From a virus, in IMG/VR virus record IMGVR_UViG_3300018005_000022, positions 1-44,699 of that record: DNA of 44,699 nt; one strand, written 5' to 3'. The notes beneath the pieces are model-generated. The model saw nothing but the letters and a program-made list of their open reading frames with translations, did not search any database and was not told the DNA's origin. Shown here one piece after another: positions 33,532 through 41,326 of this stretch. The first letter of the stretch is position 1; each line of letters opens with the position of its first letter. The translations under genes and the position numbers were made by a program.

Positions 33532-33552
33532 ATAGCATCCGATATTGAATTA

Positions 33553-33681
33553 TCAAAGAACTTTTATGCTTTCCGTTTTTTCAATATGAACAATCTTCCC
33601 GCTTTCAAAAACTATAACAATCCTGCCGTACAGTTTATCAGCGATGTATTTTTTAATCAAGTCTATTATTTTATCCATCAT
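33553..33681 (-). CDS. Small hypothetical protein (42 aa)
   Basis: It starts ATGATG, overlapping the previous stop (ATGA), and reads MMDKIIDLIKKYIADKLYGR and IVIVFESGKIVHIEKTESIK. This fits a short helix plus beta-hairpin. The 'GRIVIVFESGKIVHIE' stretch recurs in small phage proteins. It ends just before a terminator. Function unknown. Confidence 0.55.
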   Translation of the reverse strand: MMDKIIDLIKKYIADKLYGRIVIVFESGKIVHIEKTESIKVL

Positions 33682-33929
33682 TTCTCAATGACCGGAACCT
33701 GTTCAATGTTTATTGTGACCGGATTCTTGATTTCTTCTTCAATAACCTGAATCGCCCTGTCATAACCTATTTCCAATCCCCTTAGATATTCAAACTGGTT
33801 AATGCTTTGGCTCTGAATATATTTCTGCTGTGTCTCGTATTTATAAGCCTTCAGGATAAGCAAGAGAGTCTTCGTTCCCTGAGTGTCCTGCCACTCTTTA
33901 ATCATCGAGACATAATAATCATTGTCCAT
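33678..33929 (-). CDS. Hypothetical helical protein (83 aa)
   Basis: The ATG at 33929 follows AGGAAAAG; a longer start would run into the zinc-ribbon gene. The product is mainly helical with aromatic residues (LEIGYDRAIQVIEEEI near the middle). It overlaps both neighbours by a few bases. Its position after the portal suggests a head-assembly accessory, but there is no direct evidence. Confidence 0.55.
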   Translation of the reverse strand: MDNDYYVSMIKEWQDTQGTKTLLLILKAYKYETQQKYIQSQSINQFEYLRGLEIGYDRAIQVIEEEIKNPVTINIEQVPVIEK

Positions 33930-34164
33930 TTTCTTTTCCTTTCTGGCAATGGGTACAGAAGTATTCGTAATCAACCCACGGACGCATTGAAGGATGTCTT
34001 CGTGATCTTCTTATAACTTCTATTCTTTTCATTTTTGCTGTCCTGAATAACCCGCCACATTCATCACATATAGAAAATACAAATCCCCATCCTAAATACC
34101 TTTTAATTTGGTCTAAGTTAAATATTTCATCAAGTTTGATTTCCTTTTTTCTAAAAAAGAACAT
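33919..34164 (-). CDS. Zinc-ribbon protein (81 aa)
   Basis: CDEC (residues 33-36) and CTHC (residues 70-73) make a four-cysteine site separated by a basic stretch (RRSRRH). It ends by overlapping the next gene by 11 bases and follows the portal stop immediately. Function unknown; nucleic-acid binding is plausible. Confidence 0.55.
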   Translation of the reverse strand: MFFFRKKEIKLDEIFNLDQIKRYLGWGFVFSICDECGGLFRTAKMKRIEVIRRSRRHPSMRPWVDYEYFCTHCQKGKENGQ

Positions 34165-36207
34165 TTATTGCTGCGTTCCTTTCATAGCTTGCGCCATCGC
34201 CTTGTGTTGAGCGGCCTCATTCAAATAAATAAATCCCAGATGTTCCCTTGTATGGGCTTCCAATAACTTCTTGCCATGCGGTGTCAACTGGTCGTGATAA
34301 TTTGAAGCCTTGAACCCGTCATGCACAGTAACATGCTCATGGTGGTTCTGGTGAGGAAGCGCCGGAGTAATGGTATCTTTTATCAACATGGAGTTTTCTT
34401 GTTCCGGTTGCAGATCGGGAGGTGGAGGAGGTGGTCCGGGCTTCTTCAAAATGGATTCGATGTTCGGAGCTTCGAGGGCTTCAAGATATTCCTTAGTTGC
34501 GTAATACATGCTTTCGGGGTTCTGCATCATCAAGGGATTTGTCTTGGCTTCCTGAAGCACCTGTTGGCTCTTTATCAGTTTTTCCGCCCTGCTGGTAATA
34601 TTCGGGTCGGAAACCGGAATCACCATCACATTGCTGGCAAAATCATTCTTTCCGCTTTCGATGGACTTCCACTCCTGAGAGGTCTTGTCCTGAACCAAAG
34701 CATAAACTTTTTCATCAAGGACATCATGGTCAATATCGAATATCTTTTTAAGTTCCTGTCTGAATGATCTGTGGAGCCTTTTCTGAATGACTGAGAATAC
34801 CTTCAATCCCTGTTCGATGACCGCAAGCATCGTAGTAGCAGCGGTATCCGAGGGAGGCATAGCGCCGGACATCCATTCGGAAGTAGTCGTGGTTTCCTTC
34901 ACATAATCGTGAAGCATACCGATTATCATAAAAAGTATGCGGGAGGGTTCCTTGAACTGGAACTGGTAGATAGCGTTCCTAATGTCGGGAGCCATGACAT
35001 CCACTTCCTTAAAGACACCCATTTCAAAACCGAGGTCGCCTTTTTTCAGTCCCGCTCTCTTGTTAATGAATCCCGCGATTATGTTATTCAGATGACCGGC
35101 ATCGAGCAACTGATTCAGGGCTGTGTCGGCGGCTTCATTCATGTGGTCGAGCAACTGCCCGAATCCGAAGGCATAAACCGAATTGGGATTGGGAATAAAA
35201 CTGTATCCGGTGAAGTATTCTTCTATCTTGTCTCTGCTGTGGTCTTCGTCCCATGAAAGCCTGGAAACTATTCTTAGAACTTTTTGGCTGGTGTAATCCA
35301 CCGTGACTATGTATGGACGCATCCTGCCGTCTTTTTTCTTCAGTTTCTTTTCTTTGTATTCGTAGTTTAAGTCAAGGTAGACATGCTGCTCTAAAAGTTT
35401 TCTTTTGTTGGTAAATTCCTCATCGGGTTCCTGCACCCCCTCAGTTTTATCCTGCATGTCTCTGGTTTCCGGCATGTTCCCGTCAACTCTATTGCTTTCA
35501 GGACTCAGTACCAGACCTTCAGGTTTCAGGTATATCTTCTTGTCCTGAAGTTCCTCGATCTTGTCTATTTCCTTCCAGATAATATGGGTCTTTCTCAACC
35601 GCGGGTCGTTAAGGCTTCTGGCCTTGTAATTGACCACGAACTCATCCACGGTGAGAAACTTGGATACGGGTTGCTTGTTCTCGTAATCAGGATAGGTTTT
35701 TTTAACTACAAAACCGTCAATGGGAAGCGCCATGAGAAGCTTATCCATGTCCTCTTCCCAGTCAGTCATTTCATACCTTAACTGGTAGTTCATGTAGTTT
35801 TCTGTGCGTTTGGCTTTGTCCCTTTGGGTTCCATCACGGGTATAGCATTTTACTATATCTTTTCCTAAGAGGGCTTCGTAAGCTCTGGCCTGAAACTGTA
35901 GACAGGCCACTAGAATGAAGGGCAAATGGGTATTGGCGGCTTTCGGCCAGGGGTAGTCTTTGGGTTCCCTGTATCCGGCGAACATTTTCAGCCAGAGGGC
36001 GCGGCGCTTGTCAAATTCGGTACGAGAATCTATATCGGAATCAAAAGCCTCGACAACTTCAGAACCTATCTTATCAAGGTCTTCTTTCTTTATTTTAGCG
36101 GCAATATTTACTTCTTCGACAGGGGTATCGTTAATCCCGTCAAACAGTTCATCAATACCCGGTAACTGCCGATCTGCCTCTGTCGTCTCTGTAGTATTCG
36201 GTCCCAT
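34165..36207 (-). CDS. Portal protein, P22-like group (680 aa)
   Basis: It has the length and motifs of large portals: YPWPKAANTHLPFILVACLQ (N-terminal wing), GYSFIPNPNSVYAFGFGQLL and MNEAADTALNQLLDAG (stem and crown region), SEWMSGAMPPSDTAATTMLA, then a Pro-rich linker and a His/Gln-rich helical tail. Twelve copies form the DNA channel at the capsid vertex and bind terminase and the gp4-like adaptor. Its start overlaps the terminase end by 56 bases. It has a GAGGTAG ribosome-binding site. Confidence 0.85.
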   Translation of the reverse strand: MGPNTTETTEADRQLPGIDELFDGINDTPVEEVNIAAKIKKEDLDKIGSEVVEAFDSDIDSRTEFDKRRALWLKMFAGYREPKDYPWPKAANTHLPFILVACLQFQARAYEALLGKDIVKCYTRDGTQRDKAKRTENYMNYQLRYEMTDWEEDMDKLLMALPIDGFVVKKTYPDYENKQPVSKFLTVDEFVVNYKARSLNDPRLRKTHIIWKEIDKIEELQDKKIYLKPEGLVLSPESNRVDGNMPETRDMQDKTEGVQEPDEEFTNKRKLLEQHVYLDLNYEYKEKKLKKKDGRMRPYIVTVDYTSQKVLRIVSRLSWDEDHSRDKIEEYFTGYSFIPNPNSVYAFGFGQLLDHMNEAADTALNQLLDAGHLNNIIAGFINKRAGLKKGDLGFEMGVFKEVDVMAPDIRNAIYQFQFKEPSRILFMIIGMLHDYVKETTTTSEWMSGAMPPSDTAATTMLAVIEQGLKVFSVIQKRLHRSFRQELKKIFDIDHDVLDEKVYALVQDKTSQEWKSIESGKNDFASNVMVIPVSDPNITSRAEKLIKSQQVLQEAKTNPLMMQNPESMYYATKEYLEALEAPNIESILKKPGPPPPPPDLQPEQENSMLIKDTITPALPHQNHHEHVTVHDGFKASNYHDQLTPHGKKLLEAHTREHLGFIYLNEAAQHKAMAQAMKGTQQ

Positions 36208-38692
36208 CTTCTACCTCTTCTTCCCACTGCCTGTTGATTAACGCATATCTGTAAAGGTTCTCGCAAAAATCGTCTTCCACTTTGGAAGGCTTCAATGTCT
36301 TGGGGTCAATGACGTAATTTTCGATTTGTTCAATGCTCTTCTTCAGGTCGGAGAAAAAGAAAAGCGAGGGCATCTCGTTCTCGCTCATAAGCATTTCCTC
36401 GACCAGTTTGATTCCGTTGTCCTTGTCCTTGGAAGCCACCTGCAAATAGATGTCGTGAGAGGCGAATACATCGGACATGATTTGAAACACGGTCTCATCG
36501 GTGTATCCTGAATTAACATCCCCCTTGGCCAGGGGGTCAATCCATATCCCACCTACTCTCAAAGAGTTGTCTATCAGGACTTTCAGTATCCTTTCAGCCA
36601 TTGCCTTGGAATTTCCATGATCCCATATCTCGGCAACCTGCCAATGGAAGCCCCTGGGTTCTGTGGCATAGAAACTAATAGCCCACGGTTTAGAGGGATG
36701 AAAATCAATCAGGACATCAATGATCCAATCCAAGGGTATGCCGTTCTTAAATCTCGGTTTGATATGAATCCTCCGGTCTATGTTCCAAATAAGACTTGAT
36801 AAATACGAGGGTTTCCCCCGTAGTCTGGCTTCCCGTTCATCGGGACTCAGGGTTTTCTCAAACTGCCGAACCCCGTCCATTGTAAGACCAAATCTTTTAT
36901 AATTGGTGACTTCTCCGCATTTCGGGCATATTCCTACGGTTCCTGTGTCTCTGTCCTCAAACCTGTCTATGTAATCTCCGCACTCATTACAGACAGAAAC
37001 ATTATTCAAAATATCCGCATTGACCCCAAAAACAGAGGTATCGGGAGTCCCGTCCTCATTAGTAGCTCTGACGACTTCCTTCTGCACCCATGCTTCTTTT
37101 AACAGGGTCATGCCGAAATATTCCCTGCCGGAACGGTCTACGAGACCCCTGGCGCAAGCGACTCTAATTTCCCTAGAAGACGGTTCATCGTCAATCACCA
37201 AGTCCCCATTCCATCCTTCAAATAAATCAGCCCTCTGCCCGTTGGACATTATTTCAAGGGTGGAACCCGTCTTAACATCTTTCCAGAAATAATCTATCCC
37301 CTCATTGTTTTTTTTCTTTTCCACCTTCCGCGACTTTGGCCACCACTCTTCCAGCGCCGGAACAACAACTGTCTTGATATGCACTCCCCAGTCCTGCCCC
37401 ACAACCCTTATTTTTCTCGGCTGTTTATGGGGAAATTTCAACTTGATACTTGAATCCCAAGGGTAGTACCCGAACATCGTGGCAATCGCCAGCCACACCC
37501 ATGTAGTTGTCTTCGCCGAATTATGATTAATCAATCCACCTGTATAATAGTTGTGATATTTAGGCACTTCAAAATCAAATACCTCTTGACAGGTGGAAAT
37601 AGGTGTGATAGATACAATACCATTAACGCCACTAAAAGGAGATATATATGAGCCAGAAGAGAATTGTTGATGTAAATCAGTTAAGGGATTTGATCGAAGT
37701 TCAGAAACTTCAACACCGCATAGTTGCGAAGATAACCGGAATACCGGTGAAGAAGATGACAAAGTTTTGCCGACGATACGGAATAAAGACTCAAAGGACT
37801 GGTCCAAGGAACGCTGAGCTTCACCCATCTTGGAAAGGAGGCCGGACGATTTCAAAAGGGTATGTAAATATTTACTACCCCGACCATCCTTACGCAAACA
37901 AGCAGCACTATGTTCGTGAACACCGTCTCGTAATGGAAAAGAAATTAGGCCGTTATCTTCTACCACATGAGGTTGTCCATCATATAGACGGCAATCGTGG
38001 GAATAATGATCCAGGTAATTTGATAGTCTTTCAGACAAATGCACAACACCTGAAGGTTGAACTGACAGGTCATGTTCCAAATTGGACACCGGAAGGAAAG
38101 ATGGCGATTGCGGATGCCCAAAAGAAAATAACTCCTGAAATGCGTAAAGAACATGCAAAGAGGCGCACATTAACCGTTGAGGGAAAAAAGAAAATATCCC
38201 TTGCTGTGATCGCTTCAAACAAACGCAGGAGTCGTAAATCCATTGAACCGGAAGCCAACCATGATTTGTCAAAATCCGATGACCACAAGCGGCCGTTATA
38301 GTTTGTCCGTCTACCATTTCAACCCTATAACACTTGTGGAGACCTTCTTTTTTAAACGGAGCGGAGGCCTCTACTTTTATTCTTTCCTTACCATTCCACG
38401 CATAACAGGTGAAAGATAAACCCCTTTCGTATAATTCTCCTATTGAAATTTTACCACCCCATGTTTGTATAAGTGTATCAGCTGTTAAACAACGATTCCC
38501 CCCTGTAAAATAAAATATTTTATACTGGGGATTCAGCCATGCCTCCAGCATCTCCGCTTGTTTAGGATTCGGATTGTTCGGCACAAACTCGATCTTATTC
38601 TCTTGGGCAAGTCTCTCCGCCAAAGAAAGCAATTCAACCTTCTTCTGCTTCAGTTCAACCAGCTTGGCCTGAATTTCCCCGATGCTATCCAC
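36152..38692 (-). CDS. terL: Terminase large subunit interrupted by an intein (846 aa precursor)
   Basis: I choose GTG at 38692, which overlaps the stop of the 55-aa gene upstream; an ATG at 38740 is the alternative. The Walker A motif reads GGNR, then the intein, then SAKTTTW. Walker B is LVIDDEP (about residues 498-504 of the precursor). A CNEC/CPKC zinc pair and a nuclease-type region (WIIDVLIDFHPSKPWAISFY, GIWIDPLAKGD) follow. Without the intein the protein is about 522 residues, normal for TerL. Splicing would be essential, since the intein splits the ATP-binding loop. TerL packages DNA through the portal encoded next. Confidence 0.88.
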   Translation of the reverse strand: MDSIGEIQAKLVELKQKKVELLSLAERLAQENKIEFVPNNPNPKQAEMLEAWLNPQYKIFYFTGGNRCLTADTLIQTWGGKISIGELYERGLSFTCYAWNGKERIKVEASAPFKKEGLHKCYRVEMVDGQTITAACGHRILTNHGWLPVQWIYDSCVCLKRSQQGIFSFFPQRLMCASLHVLYAFQELFSFGHPQSPSFLPVSNLEHDLSVQPSGVVHLSERLSNYLDHYSHDCRLYDGQPHVVEDNGLISFPLRDGVHEHSAACLRKDGRGSKYLHTLLKSSGLLSKMGEAQRSLDQSFESLFRIVGKTLSSSSPVFRLSSQLCGVEVSELRSNPLTDLHQQFSSGSYISPFSGVNGIVSITPISTCQEVFDFEVPKYHNYYTGGLINHNSAKTTTWVWLAIATMFGYYPWDSSIKLKFPHKQPRKIRVVGQDWGVHIKTVVVPALEEWWPKSRKVEKKKNNEGIDYFWKDVKTGSTLEIMSNGQRADLFEGWNGDLVIDDEPSSREIRVACARGLVDRSGREYFGMTLLKEAWVQKEVVRATNEDGTPDTSVFGVNADILNNVSVCNECGDYIDRFEDRDTGTVGICPKCGEVTNYKRFGLTMDGVRQFEKTLSPDEREARLRGKPSYLSSLIWNIDRRIHIKPRFKNGIPLDWIIDVLIDFHPSKPWAISFYATEPRGFHWQVAEIWDHGNSKAMAERILKVLIDNSLRVGGIWIDPLAKGDVNSGYTDETVFQIMSDVFASHDIYLQVASKDKDNGIKLVEEMLMSENEMPSLFFFSDLKKSIEQIENYVIDPKTLKPSKVEDDFCENLYRYALINRQWEEEVEDGTEYYRDDRGRSAVTGY
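37586..37614 (+). promoter_or_regulatory. Possible promoter for the antisense HNH gene
   Basis: A perfect TTGACA (37586-37591) is followed 17 bases later by TAGATA; a better TACAAT (37613-37618) is at 21 bases. It lies in the DNA that encodes intein block F on the other strand, 34 bases or more before the HNH start. The -10 is weak. Confidence 0.35.
37648..38301 (+). CDS. HNH homing endonuclease encoded antisense within the intein (217 aa)
   Basis: It lies wholly inside the intein on the other strand. AAAGGAG ends six bases before the ATG. Residues about 11-45 look like a DNA-binding helix-turn-helix. The HNH_3-type core runs 88-134: EHRLVMEKKLGRYL, VVHHIDGNRGNNDPGNLIVF, NAQHL. The C-terminus (150-195) is basic and NUMOD-like (TPEGKMAIADAQKK, VEGKKKISLAVIAS). 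The last about 20 codons overlap intein block B in antisense. Its likely job is cutting intein-less terL alleles so the intein is copied. This is a real gene, not a shadow, by its domain, RBS and length. Confidence 0.85.
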   Translation: MSQKRIVDVNQLRDLIEVQKLQHRIVAKITGIPVKKMTKFCRRYGIKTQRTGPRNAELHPSWKGGRTISKGYVNIYYPDHPYANKQHYVREHRLVMEKKLGRYLLPHEVVHHIDGNRGNNDPGNLIVFQTNAQHLKVELTGHVPNWTPEGKMAIADAQKKITPEMRKEHAKRRTLTVEGKKKISLAVIASNKRRSRKSIEPEANHDLSKSDDHKRPL

Positions 38693-38852
38693 GTCTCTTC
38701 TTCCTTGGCAGTCCCTTCTCTTTGGTCTTGGCGAAATCATGCAGCTGCTTCTTCGTCATGTCCGCCAAACCCTTATTCCTACCGTACAACTTGGATGGCG
38801 AATGTTCCGCTATAGCCATCGCTTTTCTTTGAGCTACTGATTTACTAGGCAT
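38685..38852 (-). CDS. Small basic phage protein (55 aa)
   Basis: It starts MPSKSVAQRKAMAIAEHSPS after a GGAG-type site and contains KLYGRNKGLADMTKKQLHDF and AKTKEKGLPRKKRRG, a pattern common to small phage proteins just upstream of terminase. It is strongly basic, so DNA binding is likely. Its end overlaps the GTG start of terL by eight bases, implying coupling. Confidence 0.7.
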   Translation of the reverse strand: MPSKSVAQRKAMAIAEHSPSKLYGRNKGLADMTKKQLHDFAKTKEKGLPRKKRRG

Positions 38853-38853
38853 A

Positions 38854-39066
38854 TCAATGCTCCTTTACCTTCGCTTCCCCTAAAGATTTCTCAACCATCC
38901 CCGGTATCTGCGTCCCCACCGGAACTACATTAAACCCAAAATTCGCCACTCCCGCCCCGATAAACTGTATCATCGGAACTATCTGGCAATGATACTTACC
39001 ACAAACTTCCATGATTTCCTTCATGCACTTCTCACACGCTATTTGCTCCACCGTGATAATACTCAT
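38854..39066 (-). CDS. Hypothetical protein with CxxC (70 aa)
   Basis: It has a strong AAAGGAGAG ribosome-binding site and a start one base upstream of a stop-linked neighbour. CEKC at residues 11-14 plus Cys22 and Cys27 might hold a metal or disulphide. The second half is hydrophobic (IQFIGAGVANFGFNVVPVG). No family recognised. Confidence 0.55.
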   Translation of the reverse strand: MSIITVEQIACEKCMKEIMEVCGKYHCQIVPMIQFIGAGVANFGFNVVPVGTQIPGMVEKSLGEAKVKEH

Positions 39067-39165
39067 AAACTCTCCTTTCTGCGCGAATTACCGCTTTTAT
39101 AAATTATATAACTATATCAACTACTTATAAGTCCTTTTATGTTTTTCGCCAAGAATGGGGGAAAC

Positions 39166-39212
39166 AGCGTATACCGTACCTCTAGGGGTGTCAAACCCCC
39201 GTAGGGGGGGTC
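39166..39212 (-). promoter_or_regulatory. Promoter-like TTGACA with two alternative hairpins
   Basis: On the minus strand TTGACA (39189-39194) has TACGCT at 17 bases or TATACG at 15. The same bases can fold as GGGG with CCCC around the TTGACA, or as CCCCC with GGGGG just before it; both use 39196-39200, so they exclude each other. It lies in the 213-base gap upstream of the 70-aa gene, whose remainder shows only AT-rich DNA and an ACTTATAAGT palindrome (39123-39132). Confidence 0.35.
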
Positions 39213-39279
39213 TACAATACTTACTACCTCAATTCGATTGCTAAGTAAGGACTCGAACTGATACGCTAACATATTAATA

Positions 39280-39804
39280 TTATTTATAATGATCATTATC
39301 TAAATTACCAGATACCCCCAAATCTACCCCCAAACCATCAGATGACTGTAATCTTGCAAGCTCCTTTTCCAGCCTGACAATCTCATTATCAATCTTGCTG
39401 ATATCCTGAGTAACTACATGATATGATACGTTTTCCGTTGAGAGGCCGCGCTCAATGCGCTCTTTATCATAGATTTGACACGCGCCGAGTATTCTTGATC
39501 CAACCGGAGCTTTTTTGATTTCGTCCTCGGTGATTGAGGATAACAATCTATCCTGTAATCCTGCGAATATATCAGCTCTATTCTCTTTAAATTCAATTAT
39601 TCGCTGCATTTCCAGGTTATGACGCTGTAATACTCGGACCACATGGGAGTGATCGCAATCTGTTAGCTCGCCTATTTGTCTGGTGGTTAGATTAGGATTA
39701 GCTTGTTTAATTTCTAGGATTTTTTGAGTACGTTCTGATCTTATTTTTGGTGTGTTTGGTGCTTGCAGGGCGGACTTATCTTTGGTTGTTGCGGTCGTAT
39801 CCAT
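39280..39804 (-). CDS. HTH protein, candidate terminase small subunit (174 aa)
   Basis: Residues 22-65 form a helix-turn-helix (RTQKILEIKQANPNLTTRQI, then DCDHSHVVRVLQ). A helical oligomerisation-like region follows (ADIFAGLQDRLLSSITEDEI, ACQIYDKERIERGLS) and a coiled tail. This arrangement and the place at the head of the packaging genes fit a small terminase that binds the packaging site. The name is inferred, since small terminases are poorly conserved. Confidence 0.6.
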   Translation of the reverse strand: MDTTATTKDKSALQAPNTPKIRSERTQKILEIKQANPNLTTRQIGELTDCDHSHVVRVLQRHNLEMQRIIEFKENRADIFAGLQDRLLSSITEDEIKKAPVGSRILGACQIYDKERIERGLSTENVSYHVVTQDISKIDNEIVRLEKELARLQSSDGLGVDLGVSGNLDNDHYK

Positions 39805-40208
39805 GTTGGTTGATCGCCTCTTTTAGTAATAGCCGATGCCCGGCTGTTTGATGTTCGTTTTGCTAGCTATCGCTTCGCGTACGCTTCGCACTGAACTTTA
39901 AGGTACTATCTATTATTTATATAATAGGACGAAGATGACATTTTTTCCTTAAAATATTTGTGTTTGATTCTTTTAAGGGTGTGATTTGTTTTGATTTAAA
40001 AGATTTGTACTAGTATGTTGCCTAGTAGGACATATTTTGACCACTTGTTTTTTATTGATTCGACAACATTGTCGAGAGAATCGTCTTTTTGCCCGCCGTT
40101 TTTGTCGAATCTGGCTATTGATTTTATTGCATTATTTCCTATTCGACAGATTTGTCGGGTAATTTTCAGCTTTTTCCCTTAAAATCCGGCAATAAATGTC
40201 GAATTTTA
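39805..40208. other. Gene-free spacer with repeated ATTCGACA sites
   Basis: No plausible gene. It holds a perfect inverted repeat CGACAA-CA-TTGTCG (40061-40074), another CGACA-GATT-TGTCG (40144-40157), and single sites TTGTCGAAT (40102-40110) and TGTCGAAT (40197-40204). Also (T)CCTTAAAAT near 39947 and 40177 with an inverted copy near 39971, CGCTTCGC twice (39871-39878, 39882-39889), and CTATTA-N6-TAATAG (39910-39927). Candidate pac site, origin or control region for the packaging operon. Confidence 0.5.
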
Positions 40209-40601
40209 TCAATTAGCTAATGTTGATAACTTTTTATTTTGTCTTATAAAACGTCCGGCTTTTTTATTGATACGGAAAAAATGCCTGTATGAAATATGGA
40301 AAATCTCGGAAATGTCCTTTTTGGTGAGCTTTACCGCTATTAATGCGGCGATTGCCCTTGTCGTCTTGTCCGGTATGTCTTTGATTTTGTCAATTTTGTT
40401 GTTATAGTCAGTAATGCGCTCGGCTAATACCTCGTTGTAGTCCTTCTCGGCTATATTATTTTCCGTGAATAAATCCCTAGACAGGCGTTCCTGGCGCGGC
40501 ACTCTGCCGTCTATCCATACCAGCGGGGCACATGGAGTCCTACATCTTTTATGCGAACACCTTTGACATACAGGGTCTTTGAATTTAGTCATTATATCCA
40601 T
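40209..40601 (-). CDS. Cys-rich HTH-like regulator (130 aa)
   Basis: The ATG at 40601 has AGGA upstream; a TTG seven codons earlier is possible. CQRCSHKRCRTPC near the N-terminus suggests a zinc-bound knot. The C-terminal part (LTKKDISEIFHISYRHFFRI) reads as a helix-turn-helix. It is the last gene of the replication operon and lies next to the repeat-rich spacer upstream of the terminase genes, so it is a good candidate for a late activator (inference). Confidence 0.5.
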   Translation of the reverse strand: MDIMTKFKDPVCQRCSHKRCRTPCAPLVWIDGRVPRQERLSRDLFTENNIAEKDYNEVLAERITDYNNKIDKIKDIPDKTTRAIAALIAVKLTKKDISEIFHISYRHFFRINKKAGRFIRQNKKLSTLAN

Positions 40602-40776
40602 GAGGCTTTTCCTGCCGATCAACCCAAATTCTTATATCATCAATATTCTCTAAAACCGCTTGCCAAAATTTCAGCCCGAAGTCGCGCCAATACTCAGTGC
40701 CTTCCCTATCAACACCAGTAAGCACTCCAAACATTTTATTGCCTTTATATGTTGTTTCTCTAGTTGGTAATGGCAT
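40585..40776 (-). CDS. Hypothetical protein (63 aa)
   Basis: It starts just after the previous stop with GGAGGG six bases upstream. Aromatic-rich: TEYWRDFGLKFWQAVLENID and IRIWVDRQEKPHG. Its end overlaps the start of the next gene. No family recognised. Confidence 0.5.
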   Translation of the reverse strand: MPLPTRETTYKGNKMFGVLTGVDREGTEYWRDFGLKFWQAVLENIDDIRIWVDRQEKPHGYND

Positions 40777-40777
40777 G

Positions 40778-41326
40778 TTAGCCCTCCGCTATTTGTTTTT
40801 GCTCATTAGAAAAACCTATTTTAATAATTTCCGGTTTTTTATCTGGAAATCCAAGACGAGAATTTTCCATTTCTACTGTCCCCGGTAAATATTCTGGATG
40901 ATTGCCGCGCCCCCCCATAATAGAATAAAGCCGTTCAAGTTCCTTTTGTTTCCATTTTTCTTCATCAACGGTCATTGTAGCCGCCAGTTTATCCCAGCCG
41001 CCCATAACCTGCAAAACAGAATGAATTACCGGATCACTAAACTTCACACTTTCATAATTACCAATTCTTTTAATGGCATTTAAAACTTCAATCCATGCCT
41101 CCGTTGCTCGATGTTCTTTTTTCCCTTTTAGTATTTCCATAAAATCGGCTGGCTTTGGAAAAAACTTACTTGAATAAATAATTTCTTTAAATGCCGATTC
41201 GCATTGTTCATCGGTAAAAGGTTCTAATATTTTCCAGTATAAATCATTTAATGAACCTGATACTGGTTTATCAAATGTTTCACTTAATAATGACATATAC
41301 TCTTTAAATTTTATTTCATCTCTCAT
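40778..41326 (-). CDS. Helicase-loader-like replication protein (182 aa)
   Basis: The ATG at 41326 overlaps the stop of the initiator gene (ATGA) and follows GGAGG. The region FKEYMSLLSETFDKPVSGSL, then LEPFTDEQCESAFKEIIYSS and FFPKPADFMEIL, matches a group of phage replication proteins (DUF6475/loader-type) encoded after DnaD-like initiators. It probably helps to bring the host helicase to the origin. No helicase or polymerase is visible in the window. Confidence 0.55.
   Translation of the reverse strand: MRDEIKFKEYMSLLSETFDKPVSGSLNDLYWKILEPFTDEQCESAFKEIIYSSKFFPKPADFMEILKGKKEHRATEAWIEVLNAIKRIGNYESVKFSDPVIHSVLQVMGGWDKLAATMTVDEEKWKQKELERLYSIMGGRGNHPEYLPGTVEMENSRLGFPDKKPEIIKIGFSNEQKQIAEG

Larger units (their letters stand above)
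37520..38491 (-). other. Intein in TerL Walker A (324 residues)
   Basis: It begins with Cys in CLTADTLIQT (block A) and has block B as TITAACGHRILTNHGW with the expected His at intein residue 71. It ends with block F VFDFEVPKYHNYYTGG and block G LINHN, with Ser as the first C-extein residue. Splicing chemistry is thus Cys1, His-Asn at the end, Ser+1. No LAGLIDADG blocks occur in its own frame. The middle, residues about 64-281, is simply the antisense translation of an HNH gene on the plus strand. Confidence 0.9.

Noticed and set aside
39244-39275. tRNA-like GTTCGAGTCC on the minus strand
   Set aside because: It looks like a T-loop, but the flanking bases do not form T or acceptor stems and no anticodon arm lies upstream.
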